This document shows, piece by piece, positions 54,057 to 63,880 of a DNA stretch of 64,000 nucleotides. The translations under genes were made by a program, and so were the position numbers. Location: the NCBI GenBank assembly GCA_934216615.1, contig CAKQCB010000003.1, positions 434,001-498,000 of the forward strand, given 5' to 3'. The notes under the pieces were generated by a model. It was not told the DNA's origin. It searched no databases and was given only the letters and a program-made list of their open reading frames with translations. This stretch comes from an uncultured Anaerolineae bacterium (lineage in GTDB: Bacteria; Chloroflexota; Anaerolineae; Aggregatilineales; Phototrophicaceae). Every line of letters starts with the position of its first letter. Positions within the stretch are counted from its first letter, which is position 1.

Positions 54057-56990
54057 TTAAACTTGCGTTGGTTCATCCCCACTATCAAAATCAAATAAAC
54101 GCTGTTTGCGGTAACTGAACTGGAGGTGAATACCATTTTCTTCACGCCCCAACCGCAGTTCATAAAGGCGCCCTGCTGAAAGCGCATGAGGCGCTTTGGC
54201 GGTCAATTTCTCACCGTTGACGAAGGAGCCGTTACTGCTTCCTAAATCTTCAAAGAAGAAGCCGTTGCCATCCCAAACCAAATGCGCGTGTTCGCGTGAA
54301 ACTTCAGGGATATCAAACGGGAAGGTATTACTCACCTTTCGCCCAAACGTCGTCTCGCGCGCAGTGATCTTGTGCGACTCCATTTTTCCTTGTGGAGAAG
54401 TCACGATTAATTCCGCGTCGATACTGGACGGCACTTCCTCCACCCCTACATAGGTGGGCATGTCGTCCATCATAGGCGGGGTTGTGGGCGGTGGCGGTTG
54501 TGAAGGCGCCGTCGGCGCTGGCACAGGCGGTATGGACAAAGCGGGCATCTCGATCTCGGTCTGGTTTTCAACAGGTCTACGAGCGCGTGTGCCTGCTTGG
54601 TATGAGAATTGAATCCGCGTTTTCTTGCCCGCCATGATGGTGTATTCACGGTTAGCTTCTAATGGATAAGGAATTTGTGGGTCTAGAACCTTGCCTTCTA
54701 ACTCGGTCTTATTCGTGCTGTTGTTATCAATGAGGAAGAAGCCATTCTCGATCCACTTGAAGGTTAAATGTTGCTTAGACACACCATCGGCATTGATCGA
54801 CAAGTCATTTTCGGGCGAGCGCCCCACTTGATAATTGCGCGAGCGCACTTCAAATGTACGTCCACTTTGCATGAGCGGGTCGGGGGACTGCACAATTGTG
54901 ATGCGCGCACTCACACCCGCAGGTAATGACACGCCATCATCTACAGCCGTTGGGGGAACTGCGAACGGCGTCACAACACCCCCGTCAGTAGTCGGCGTTT
55001 GTGGAGTGTTAGCTTGATACGACTGTTGGAAAGCCGGCCCCTTATAATTGCGCTGATTGTTATTCCCACGTAAACGCCGTAACAATAACAGCAGGAGCAG
55101 TAACACCCCGAACACAATGACCACGACCCCTACCGCCAGCGCGGGGTTGGCCGACACGTTACTCACCAATTGTTCAGTGAATGCAGGTAATGGCGTGGGG
55201 GTCATCGTTGCGGGCGGGGGTGGCACCGTCACCGCGCGGTCAGACCGAATTAAGCCAAATTCTGGAGAAGACACTTCGATGGTGATGGTATATTCGCCTT
55301 CACCTAACGGCTGATTCGCGCTTGAAAGCGCGGGGAATGTGATGCGCGTCGTGGGCAGTGAGAGATAGGTTTCTGACGCTACTTGAATCTGCGCGTCGTT
55401 TTCCACGCGGATGGTATAACCCGACACCGCCCCCGCGCTCACGTTCTGCAAGCGCAAGTTCAAGATGAATTCTTGGCTATCTTGGAGATATTGAATCGAC
55501 GAAATTTCAACCAGTGGCACCGTGGGCGTGGGCGTGAATGTTGAGGTTGGGGTGATGGTCGCCGTTGGTTCACGGGTTGGGGTCTGCGTGACCGTCGGTT
55601 CTGGCGTGGGCGTTCGTTCGGGTGCAATCTCAATCGGTTCACTTTGAGCCAAGCGCGCGCCCGAAGCATCCAACGCAGTGACGCGCACCAGCCATTCTAA
55701 AGCCGAAATTTCGTTCAGCGGAACACGGATTGTATTGCCAATGTCAGCAGGGATGATGAGCGAACCGTATTCACCCGGCACACGCACGCCTGTGATATTG
55801 TTGATAATCTCAATGCGATACGAATCTATTTCACCATCACCACCCCGCTCTACAGTAAAGATGACTTCATTCGTAGAGGGGTCAAAGCCTATGTCACCGA
55901 TGCTCAGGCTGAGGGCTTCGGGCGTGGGCGTCGCTGTAGGGACAACACACGTCGTCGTCAAGCGCACAGCATTGACGGGAATCACCAACTGCGTCCCACC
56001 TGAACCTTGCGAACCACCCGCGGTCAAGTTCATCAAACCGCCATACTCACCCGCCGCAAGACACAGATTAAATGTCGCGAGGCGCTGCCCCGCAAAAGAT
56101 TGGATGATTTGCGCAAACAGGTTGCTCAGCTCTGCAGTCACACCGACGACACTTATCCCGCCTGTGCTCGACGCTAACGACGATAGTTCTTGACTGTTGA
56201 TCGGCTCACGGCCTTGTAAGCCGATGGTGTAAATGGGAATTCGTAATTGTGAGTTTTGCGCGGTTGTGACCAAGCGGGCAAAGTCGGCTTGGGTACTGCA
56301 TGGGTCTAATTCGCCTCCGGCGATGAGTTCATCACGCCCATCGGTGAACAAGATCGCGGCACGCCGTCCGTTTGTGCCAATCGCCTGTAAAGACTGCAAC
56401 GCTTGGAACGTCGCATCATAGAGGCAAGTACCATCTCTAAATTGATCGTCCGTCAAACTTTGAATAGTGGCTAAGGCTTGGTTGCGGTCATCGGTAAAGG
56501 CCAAGCGCGTATTAATCACTTGGTTAAAGGTGATGATCTGGAAACGGGTTCCAGAAGGAGCGGTATTGATCGCATCAATGGCCGCCTGTCGCATGGCTTG
56601 GGTGCTTCCGGTCATGCTTCCGCTGGTATCCAAAATCAAGACGACATTCAGCGGGTCGCTAGGAATCGTGACCAAGCCTGTATAGTCCTGTTGGTTCATC
56701 GTCAGGTTGACCGCGCCGATTTCTGGCGCACCCAATGCCTGCCCCCCCGCGTTCAACACATTGAAGTAAACCCGTAGGGTCTGCCCGTCTAATTCGCTGA
56801 CTTCGCTGTAATTGACCAGCAACTGACGTGGGGTGAGATCAACCCCCGTTTGTGCCTTCACCTGTAAAAATGGCACGCTCAACAACATCAAAGCGACCAA
56901 TGCCACCATGATTTTGTTGAAGTCGTGACCGAATACAACCCATTTCTGTTTTTGCCCAGCATCCCCAAAGTGATTCATAGATACGCCCAT
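54057..56990 (-). CDS. membrane protein with VWA domain outside and two FHA domains inside
   Basis: 977 aa. A signal/anchor segment lies at about residues 27-46. The VWA domain has MIDAS DTSGSM (121-126) and LFTDGRDEL. Beta-rich repeats and a Pro/Thr linker (TPTPEPTVTQTPTREPTAT) come next, then a membrane helix near 615-640 (VGVVVIVFGVLLLLLLLL) followed by RRLRG. Two FHA domains follow: about 720-790 (VGRSPENDLS, DGVSKQHLTF) and 879-945 (TFGRKVSNTFPFDI, EVSREHAHL, SSNGSFVNG). FHA domains bind phosphothreonine. In other type VII systems FHA modules are part of the EssC ATPase; here they sit in this separate membrane protein. ATG 56978 is an alternative start. Confidence 0.88.
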   Translation of the reverse strand: MGVSMNHFGDAGQKQKWVVFGHDFNKIMVALVALMLLSVPFLQVKAQTGVDLTPRQLLVNYSEVSELDGQTLRVYFNVLNAGGQALGAPEIGAVNLTMNQQDYTGLVTIPSDPLNVVLILDTSGSMTGSTQAMRQAAIDAINTAPSGTRFQIITFNQVINTRLAFTDDRNQALATIQSLTDDQFRDGTCLYDATFQALQSLQAIGTNGRRAAILFTDGRDELIAGGELDPCSTQADFARLVTTAQNSQLRIPIYTIGLQGREPINSQELSSLASSTGGISVVGVTAELSNLFAQIIQSFAGQRLATFNLCLAAGEYGGLMNLTAGGSQGSGGTQLVIPVNAVRLTTTCVVPTATPTPEALSLSIGDIGFDPSTNEVIFTVERGGDGEIDSYRIEIINNITGVRVPGEYGSLIIPADIGNTIRVPLNEISALEWLVRVTALDASGARLAQSEPIEIAPERTPTPEPTVTQTPTREPTATITPTSTFTPTPTVPLVEISSIQYLQDSQEFILNLRLQNVSAGAVSGYTIRVENDAQIQVASETYLSLPTTRITFPALSSANQPLGEGEYTITIEVSSPEFGLIRSDRAVTVPPPPATMTPTPLPAFTEQLVSNVSANPALAVGVVVIVFGVLLLLLLLLRRLRGNNNQRNYKGPAFQQSYQANTPQTPTTDGGVVTPFAVPPTAVDDGVSLPAGVSARITIVQSPDPLMQSGRTFEVRSRNYQVGRSPENDLSINADGVSKQHLTFKWIENGFFLIDNNSTNKTELEGKVLDPQIPYPLEANREYTIMAGKKTRIQFSYQAGTRARRPVENQTEIEMPALSIPPVPAPTAPSQPPPPTTPPMMDDMPTYVGVEEVPSSIDAELIVTSPQGKMESHKITARETTFGRKVSNTFPFDIPEVSREHAHLVWDGNGFFFEDLGSSNGSFVNGEKLTAKAPHALSAGRLYELRLGREENGIHLQFSYRKQRLFDFDSGDEPTQV

Positions 56991-57053
56991 CTTTGAAATA
57001 ACACTTCATTATAGAAAACAATTTATCTAAAGAACTTGCTCTGAATGATTTCT

Positions 57054-57674
57054 TTATTCAGTGAGACCTTTGGCTTTTAAAATCGCGTCGATCTTCGTGC
57101 GGTGGTTGGCTTCCCATGCTTCTAACGTTTCAGAATCATCTTTGAGCGCCTTCGCTTGTGCCGCGCTGAAAACCGCGTCTTGACTCGCTGACGGAATCAC
57201 CACGATGCCTTCTTCATCCGCAACGATGATATCGCCCGAATTCACCTCAACACCACCACAGATCACAGTCCCGTTGAGAACGTCGAGAACCTCTTTTTTG
57301 CCCGGAATCGGGGATAACCCCCGCGCGAAAACAGGAAATTGATGCTGACGGATTTCAGCGATATCCCGAATCACACCGTCGATGACAAACCCCGCGATGC
57401 CATTCTTTTGAGCCACCCGACACACATTTCCACCTGCAACCGCAAAGTCTGTATCACCGGCTTGGATGACGAGGATCGACCCTGCGGGCGCACGATGAAT
57501 AGCCGCATGTACCATCAGGTTATCCCCGTGCGCGCAACGTACCGGAAAAGCAGGCCCCGCAATCCGTGGCATCCCCTGCCATAGCGGATGAATCCCAAAA
57601 TCCATCACATGCTCATGCGTTAGAACATCGGCCAACGTGGTGGGTGAAAACTCGATAAAAGCCTGCCCGATCAT
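57054..57674 (-). CDS. RraA/HMG-aldolase-like family protein
   Basis: 206 aa with the RraA fold signature: MVHAAIHRAPAGSILVIQAG, GFVIDGVIRDIAEIRQ (the catalytic-type GxxxDG-x-RD in aldolase members) and SGDIIVADEEGIVVIPS. The RD pair and the Asp of DGVIRD are kept, so it could be a class II aldolase (HMG/CHA type) rather than an RNase E regulator. It lies between the pseudokinase and the VWA/FHA gene, with 15 and 63 bases of spacing, and appears part of that transcript. I know no type VII role for this family; it may be a passenger. Confidence 0.88.
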   Translation of the reverse strand: MIGQAFIEFSPTTLADVLTHEHVMDFGIHPLWQGMPRIAGPAFPVRCAHGDNLMVHAAIHRAPAGSILVIQAGDTDFAVAGGNVCRVAQKNGIAGFVIDGVIRDIAEIRQHQFPVFARGLSPIPGKKEVLDVLNGTVICGGVEVNSGDIIVADEEGIVVIPSASQDAVFSAAQAKALKDDSETLEAWEANHRTKIDAILKAKGLTE

Positions 57675-57689
57675 TCAACTTCCCCAGAA

Positions 57690-58835
57690 TTAACGCGTGA
57701 CCGCGGTGACGAATACAACCAATAAATACAGTAAAAAGCCGACCAACACCGCGCCGATGATCACGGCGCTCGTGCGTTGCAAAAATGATTTAAAGCGGAA
57801 TTCCTTACGCACTTCAATATCGCCGTACAGGTCATACAGCGCTTGGCGAAACTCGCTCACATCTTTATACGCGCCTGTCAAACCGTTATTAATCGCGTTT
57901 TGCAACACGGTGAGTAAAGACTGCGTTCCTTTTTGCTTACGTCCGTAGCGCGCTTCGCTAGGTAAATCCACCCGTTCAAGAGGTGGCGGAAGCTGACGCA
58001 TGGCGCGGTAAATATCTTCTGTACGCCGTCGCACATAAGGATAGGAAGGTTTTCCAGCCAGCATTTCGTATAAGATCAAGCTTAAGCCGAACACGTCAGC
58101 GCGCGCGGGGATCACCCCACCCGTCACTAAAATAGGATGGGTGTATGCAGGCAGTAGATAATGGCGCACTTCATCACTTTGCTCTGCTGAAAGGGGTGTT
58201 TCAGGCGCAATTTGCAACCCCATATCTAAGAGAACAGGTTGTAACACGCCCGCATTATTGCGCTGAACAAGAAGCATATCAGGGTTGATATTGAGGTGTA
58301 GTTTCCCCGTCAATTTTTGGATGTTATAGACCGCTTCACACAACGAGATCATGAACCAGCCCACATGCTCATGCCACGGCTGAGGGTTATCCAAAAGGAT
58401 GTCGAATAAAAATTCCCCCTCAACATATTCCATTAAGTAATAAAAGCGGGTTTGTTCGCCAACGGTGGCGACGCCAAACGCATCTTGTCCGTTGGCCGCG
58501 CCGTGATGTCGCCACTTGGGCAAGGCGTTGTGAGCGAAATTTTGTTCCGTCAAACTGCGGATGACGGCGGCCTCTTGGCATACATAGCGCTCATTTTCAG
58601 GGCTAGGGTTCGCCATCTTCATCAAAAAGACTTCGGTTTCTTTGCCAAAACCCCGTTCTACTTTATAGATGGTCGCCGCCAGTAACACCCGTTTGAGTTC
58701 GAGTATTTTTAAATCACCCAGATAATCTCCATAGCGCATCAACTGTGGGAGTGTACCTGCAGGACAGTCCACTTCTTGGCACCATAAATTACCATCTTCT
58801 GACATTAATTTACAGCGACTACAAATATGTTTCAT
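57690..58835 (-). CDS. tail-anchored pseudokinase with putative zinc ribbon (EssB-like idea)
   Basis: 381 aa. Cysteines C5, C8, C19 and C24 form a possible zinc ribbon. The kinase-like fold keeps K73 (VFLMKMA), a helix-C Glu near 88 and DMG at 204-206, but the HRD-x-K-x-x-N loop reads LHLNINPDMLLV: Asp to Asn, Lys to Asn, Asn to Met. It is therefore likely inactive. DVFGLSLILYEMLAG and later helices are typical kinase C-lobe. A single membrane helix ends the protein (357-378). EssB of Gram-positive type VII systems is also a membrane pseudokinase, so a scaffold role is plausible. The ATG at 58835 follows GGGGG by 11 bases. Confidence 0.85.
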   Translation of the reverse strand: MKHICSRCKLMSEDGNLWCQEVDCPAGTLPQLMRYGDYLGDLKILELKRVLLAATIYKVERGFGKETEVFLMKMANPSPENERYVCQEAAVIRSLTEQNFAHNALPKWRHHGAANGQDAFGVATVGEQTRFYYLMEYVEGEFLFDILLDNPQPWHEHVGWFMISLCEAVYNIQKLTGKLHLNINPDMLLVQRNNAGVLQPVLLDMGLQIAPETPLSAEQSDEVRHYLLPAYTHPILVTGGVIPARADVFGLSLILYEMLAGKPSYPYVRRRTEDIYRAMRQLPPPLERVDLPSEARYGRKQKGTQSLLTVLQNAINNGLTGAYKDVSEFRQALYDLYGDIEVRKEFRFKSFLQRTSAVIIGAVLVGFLLYLLVVFVTAVTR

Positions 58836-58988
58836 GCCGTCCGTAACCCCCACACGCTAGTCAAAATGAGGCGATTGCCCCTAAAATTTTTCTTCAAGAA
58901 GTCAATTCAGCGCACTTTATCAATTCATTGTATAGTTAGTTTATAAATTATGCTTTTGCTTATTCCTAGAAATTAGATAATTCATAGG

Positions 58989-61900
58989 ATGTTTGTTCGC
59001 ATGTCAAATACTCAATATGTGGATCGTCCACCACGTATACAACCAGAACTTCCGACCTATGAAGTAGAAATCCCCGCGCCCCCGCGCGACGACCAAGACC
59101 CGCCCCCCATTTGGCAATCCATGATTCCGCTCATCACCATCATCAGTTATTTATTGGTGAGCATGACGGGACAAGGGTCGAATATCGCTTTTTTACTGCC
59201 GATGGCGTTATCCGTATTTATCTCGTCGGGTTTAGCGGTTTATACGGCGGTGACGACCAACCGTAAACGTGCCGCGCTTAAAAAGGCCTACGCCAACAAG
59301 CTGATCGATATGCGTCGTGAGATGGTCAACGCGCACAACCGTCAGCGAACGTTTTATGAATACAACTATCCTTCGCCCGAAATCGTCTTACAAATGCGCG
59401 GAAGCAAAGCCGATAATCGCGGCGGGTCACGCTTGTGGGAACGACGCAGTGCAGATGTAGATTTCGGCGTGATCCGTCTCGGCAACGGGACACGTCCTTC
59501 GACCGTGAACTATAAGGTGAAGGGTTCGACCAGTGAAAATGAACTCACCGCTGAAATGCAGGATGCTCAGCGTTTAGAGACCGACTCGCACTTTGTGACC
59601 GATGTCCCCCTGACGTTGGCGCTCTATAAACAACCTGAAAAAACCTCAAAAAAAGACAAGAAAGAAGAAAGCAAAGACGGCGAGAACCCCGCGCCCGACC
59701 TCACGATTGTGGATGGTTTACATGCGGTTGGCATCTCGGGTACGCAACAAGATATCTATGAACTCATCCGCCCGATTGTGGCGCAATTTACAGGGTTTCA
59801 TTCCCCATCCGACACCTCACTGTTTATTTTGGGGATGCACGACACCGCGCCCCATTGGGATTGGGCGTTCACCTTACCGCATGTGAGTTTTAACCCCACC
59901 AAGGGACAAACTCGCATCTATTTTGAAGACCATGAGCGCATCAACGCGCCCGTCACGGGTACGATAGAGGCGATCCACGTCAAAATGAAAGAGGTGGTCA
60001 AGCCCGGGCAAACCGTCGCCACCATCCGCGACGAACGCACAGGCAGGTCAATTCCGGTCACCGCCTCGATCAGCGGGCGCGTTCAAGAATTTGGGCGCAC
60101 GCTCGGCGCCGATGACACACTGAAAATCATCGATTCAGGGCATACCGTCCAAGCGGGGACGTTGCTCATTCGCCTAGAAGAATTTGAGCTTACCCTGCAA
60201 CAACTCGAAGAAGAAATTGACCCGCGCCGTGAAAATCAACGCCGTTTTGGAAAACAACGCAAACGTGAAGTAGCAGGGGTTTCGCGGTTCTGGAAAGAAA
60301 AGATTTGGGTGGAGCTGGATCGGCGGGCGCGTCGTTTACGCGACAAAAAAGATGATGACAACCTGATCATCACCTTGCCGTTTATGCTCTTAATCGTCGA
60401 TCTGACGGCGGCAAAACCCCACGCGCCTCACGATCAAAACCCGTTAAAGGCATCATGGCTGGATGATTTAGAGAGCGAAGCCGCCATCTCTTTGCTGATG
60501 GAACAAGGCGCACAGCTCGGCGCGGCGGTGATCTTCCTCGTTCCAGAGCGAAGCAAAATCCCTAGCGGGTGCCAAGGCATTGTTGAACTCACCCGCGACG
60601 CGGACGGCATCATGAAGTTCCTGTATGCTGAAACAGGCGTGAATACCACGCGCTACGTCGGCACTGCGGATACAGTCATCCACACAGACCCCCTGCGTAA
60701 ATTTGCGACCAGCCTTGCTGAATGGGAAGTACGCCGTAGCTATGGGGCGGATATTCCGCGCAGTAGTGGCCTGCTTCCGCTGTATGATACCGACACGATT
60801 GCGGGCTTGCGCATCGAAGAACGATGGGAAGAAAGCAAAGAACCACGTCGCGCTGACTGGCCGAAGATGCCCTTGGGCATCATGGCGGGGCAAGAACCGC
60901 GCAACCTACACTTCTTCGCTGACGCCGACGGTGTGCATGGGATGATCGCAGGAAGTACAGGCAGTGGTAAATCCGAACTCTTGATGACTATCATCTTAAG
61001 TTTGGCGGCTAAATATGACCCAAGCATGGTGAATTTTGTCTTGATCGACTTCAAAGGTGGGGCGGCCTTTGAACCCTTCCGCGAACTGCCCCATGTGGTC
61101 GATCTTGTCACCAATTTAGGGGCAAATGCGGTGGCGCGTATGTTCGCCGCCATCAATGCTGAGCTGAACCGTCGCCAACGGGTCAACCAAGATAACGATG
61201 TGAAAGACATCATCCGCTACCGCAAGGCGGGTTTGCATCTCGACCGTAATGATAACTACCCCCACTTGTTCATCATCATCGATGAATTTGCAGAGATGAT
61301 CTCGAACAATCCAGAATACAAAGCACAACTCGACAGCATCACCCGTTTAGGGCGCGCGCTAGGCGTATCGCTCATTTTGGCGGCACAACGGCCTACAGGC
61401 GTCACTGACCAGATGCGCGCCAACATCAAATTCCGCATTTGTTTGCGCGTCGAAACACGCGAAGAATCCAGCGAGTTACTGCGGATGCCGGATGCCAGTT
61501 ACTTACCCAGTATTCCGGGTCGTGGTTATTTGCAGGTCGGCAGCGAAAGTTTGGAATTGATCCAAGTGGCATACACAGGTGAACCCTACACCAAAGAGGA
61601 TTATTCCCCGCTTGAACGCTACGATGTGCGCGACATCATTTGGGAAAGTGATCTAGGCAAAGAAGAAGATGAACCTGCTTACGATGTCATGGTACGTCGT
61701 ATGCAAATTTTGTCTGCCAAAGAATATGGAACTGACCCCGATAAACGCCCTTGGCGCAAACCGTGGCCAAGTCCGTTACCCGCCTACCTTTCGCTAGACC
61801 AAACCGAGAACCTCGAAACCAGCTATATTGTTGGGGATGATTTTGACTTCATCAGCGAAACGCTGGAAGAAAACCAACCATTCAGCTTGTGCCCAGAAAT

Positions 61901-63866
61901 CTATCAGTGGTACACCACGCGCACCGAATGGCGCGAAATTGACTGGGCAAACCGCGCGATGCGCGCCAATATCGGCTTCATGGACGATGCGGCAAACGCG
62001 GTTTTACGTACGTTACGCATCGACTTTATGATCGGTCATTTCTTGATCTTGGGTGCGTCAGGCTGGGGCAAGAGTATTTTCTTACGTACCGTGATGACCA
62101 GTCTGGTCGCCACCCACGCGCCCGACGCGCTGAACCTGTACATTCTTGACTTCGGCAACCGCAGTCAACAAGTCTTTGAAGACCTGCCCCACACAGGCGC
62201 ATATATCGTCGCCCATGAACGCGAACGTGTAGAACGCCTTCTGCGGAAAATTGAACAGATCATCGAAGAACGCAAGGAAATCATCAGCGCGGGGAATGTC
62301 TCTAATTATGCGGATTACAATCAACTGGAAGCGCGCAAGCGTCCTGAAGGTGCACCAGAAAAGTTACCCGCGATCCTCGTGGTGGTGGATAACTTCGCTG
62401 AATTCCGCGAAAGCTATGAATCGCATCTCGACATGTTTTCTGGTTTGGTGCGCGAAGGGTTATCCAACGGCTTACACTTCATCATCACCGGTGAGCAGAG
62501 TACGGCTGTCGGCAAACTTTTCAACCTTTTGCCAGAGCGCATCACCTTAAAACTGTCGGACGATTCGGAATATAGTTCGGTGGTGGGACGTGGCGCTCGT
62601 CCAGTCGATGAAATTGCGGGGCGTGGTTTACGCCGTTTAGACCGTTCCATCCTTGAACTTCAAGTGGCGATGCCCTTGGGTTTAGACCCGAACGACGAAT
62701 CCAAGAGCGAAAATGACCGCCTACTCGAATTTCTCAACATCATGAAGAAAGCGGGTGATCACTACCCCCGCCCACCCCAAGTGTTAGAACAAGAAAAACT
62801 CGTCAGCTTGCGCAACTTATTAGATGAAACTCGTGCGAACCCCCTCGAAACGAACGCGCCTTATGTCGTCATCGGCCGTTCGGATTACGATCTTCAGCCT
62901 ACGCCGATTTTGTTAGATCAGAAACAACACTTCATCATCTCGGGGCAGCCGTCCACAGGCAAGACCAACGCCCTACAAATTTTTGCATTGTCCCTTGCAG
63001 AACGCTATTCGCCCGACCAAGTCGCCTTGGTGATGGTCGATTATCAAGGCGGAATGACCGATTACGGGGGCACGTATCGTTTGAGCGACCTTCCGCATGT
63101 GGTCGGACAAGAAACCTTAAACGAAGGCATTCATCTTCATAACTTAGCCGAACAGCTTGAAAATGAGTTCATTTACACGCCAAACCGCACCCCGCGTGAA
63201 ATCTATGTCCTCATTGACACCTATGAAGATTTTGATGAGATTGCCTCGACCCCAGAACACGGCGACGCGAGAAAACGTTTAGGTGACCTTGCGCGTCGTT
63301 ATGGCAAACAAGGCCTGCATTTTGTCATCGCAGGGTTGCGGAATGGTCTCAGCTCCAGCGACGAACTCATCCGTCCAGTGTCGGCCAACCGTTATGGCTT
63401 GGCGATGGATACCGAAACGGCTGAAAGTGCGCCCTTCTATGGGTCTGTCCCGCGCAGTTATACACAAGGCGAACTGCCTCGCGGACGCGCCTTTGTGATC
63501 GTCCCCGGAAAAGCATCCCCTGTTCAAGTGGCATTACCCTTCAAAGACGCGACGCAAAAAGTCCCCTATATGGATGCGTGGATAGAAGAAATCATAAATC
63601 GTGGGTATGCCCCCGCCACATGGCCGGAATTCCATAAACCACTTGATGAAGGCGAAGATGGGGCAGAAAGTAACGGCACTGGGCCTAGCCGTAAATCCGC
63701 TAAGGCATTGACACCTGAACAGCGGGCGCAAATCATCGAACGCATGGAGATCAAGAAAGAATTTCTTCCCGGTTCGCTGACAGATTCACTTTCCGGTTTT
63801 GATGATGAGACGTTACTTCTCTTGGCAGAAAATGACGAGATTGATGTGACCGATATTCTTGGCTAA
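58989..63866 (+). CDS. FtsK/SpoIIIE-type ATPase of type VII secretion (EssC/EccC-like)
   Basis: 1625 aa. Two adjacent membrane segments lie at about residues 45-90. A barrel-sandwich (lipoyl-like) fold is embedded at about 315-402 (APVTGTIEAIHVKMKEVV ... VQAGTLLIRLEEF). It is followed by three FtsK-type ATPase domains. Walker A sites are GSTGSGKS (~655), GASGWGKS (~1021) and GQPSTGKT (~1318). Walker B is canonical only in the first (IIIDEFAEM, ~759); the others read VVVDNFAEF (~1129) and LIDTYEDF (~1404). Three ATPases in a row after two helices are the EssC/EccC architecture. No FHA domains are at its N-terminus. ATG 59001 is an alternative start. It is divergent from the pseudokinase operon. 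Confidence 0.93.
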   Translation: MFVRMSNTQYVDRPPRIQPELPTYEVEIPAPPRDDQDPPPIWQSMIPLITIISYLLVSMTGQGSNIAFLLPMALSVFISSGLAVYTAVTTNRKRAALKKAYANKLIDMRREMVNAHNRQRTFYEYNYPSPEIVLQMRGSKADNRGGSRLWERRSADVDFGVIRLGNGTRPSTVNYKVKGSTSENELTAEMQDAQRLETDSHFVTDVPLTLALYKQPEKTSKKDKKEESKDGENPAPDLTIVDGLHAVGISGTQQDIYELIRPIVAQFTGFHSPSDTSLFILGMHDTAPHWDWAFTLPHVSFNPTKGQTRIYFEDHERINAPVTGTIEAIHVKMKEVVKPGQTVATIRDERTGRSIPVTASISGRVQEFGRTLGADDTLKIIDSGHTVQAGTLLIRLEEFELTLQQLEEEIDPRRENQRRFGKQRKREVAGVSRFWKEKIWVELDRRARRLRDKKDDDNLIITLPFMLLIVDLTAAKPHAPHDQNPLKASWLDDLESEAAISLLMEQGAQLGAAVIFLVPERSKIPSGCQGIVELTRDADGIMKFLYAETGVNTTRYVGTADTVIHTDPLRKFATSLAEWEVRRSYGADIPRSSGLLPLYDTDTIAGLRIEERWEESKEPRRADWPKMPLGIMAGQEPRNLHFFADADGVHGMIAGSTGSGKSELLMTIILSLAAKYDPSMVNFVLIDFKGGAAFEPFRELPHVVDLVTNLGANAVARMFAAINAELNRRQRVNQDNDVKDIIRYRKAGLHLDRNDNYPHLFIIIDEFAEMISNNPEYKAQLDSITRLGRALGVSLILAAQRPTGVTDQMRANIKFRICLRVETREESSELLRMPDASYLPSIPGRGYLQVGSESLELIQVAYTGEPYTKEDYSPLERYDVRDIIWESDLGKEEDEPAYDVMVRRMQILSAKEYGTDPDKRPWRKPWPSPLPAYLSLDQTENLETSYIVGDDFDFISETLEENQPFSLCPEIYQWYTTRTEWREIDWANRAMRANIGFMDDAANAVLRTLRIDFMIGHFLILGASGWGKSIFLRTVMTSLVATHAPDALNLYILDFGNRSQQVFEDLPHTGAYIVAHERERVERLLRKIEQIIEERKEIISAGNVSNYADYNQLEARKRPEGAPEKLPAILVVVDNFAEFRESYESHLDMFSGLVREGLSNGLHFIITGEQSTAVGKLFNLLPERITLKLSDDSEYSSVVGRGARPVDEIAGRGLRRLDRSILELQVAMPLGLDPNDESKSENDRLLEFLNIMKKAGDHYPRPPQVLEQEKLVSLRNLLDETRANPLETNAPYVVIGRSDYDLQPTPILLDQKQHFIISGQPSTGKTNALQIFALSLAERYSPDQVALVMVDYQGGMTDYGGTYRLSDLPHVVGQETLNEGIHLHNLAEQLENEFIYTPNRTPREIYVLIDTYEDFDEIASTPEHGDARKRLGDLARRYGKQGLHFVIAGLRNGLSSSDELIRPVSANRYGLAMDTETAESAPFYGSVPRSYTQGELPRGRAFVIVPGKASPVQVALPFKDATQKVPYMDAWIEEIINRGYAPATWPEFHKPLDEGEDGAESNGTGPSRKSAKALTPEQRAQIIERMEIKKEFLPGSLTDSLSGFDDETLLLLAENDEIDVTDILG

Positions 63867-63880
63867 AGGATCAATTTCCC

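Noticed and set aside
55540..55640. Repetitive stretch in the VWA/FHA gene
   Set aside because: The repeat comes from a Thr/Pro-rich protein linker encoded in frame, not from an independent DNA repeat element.
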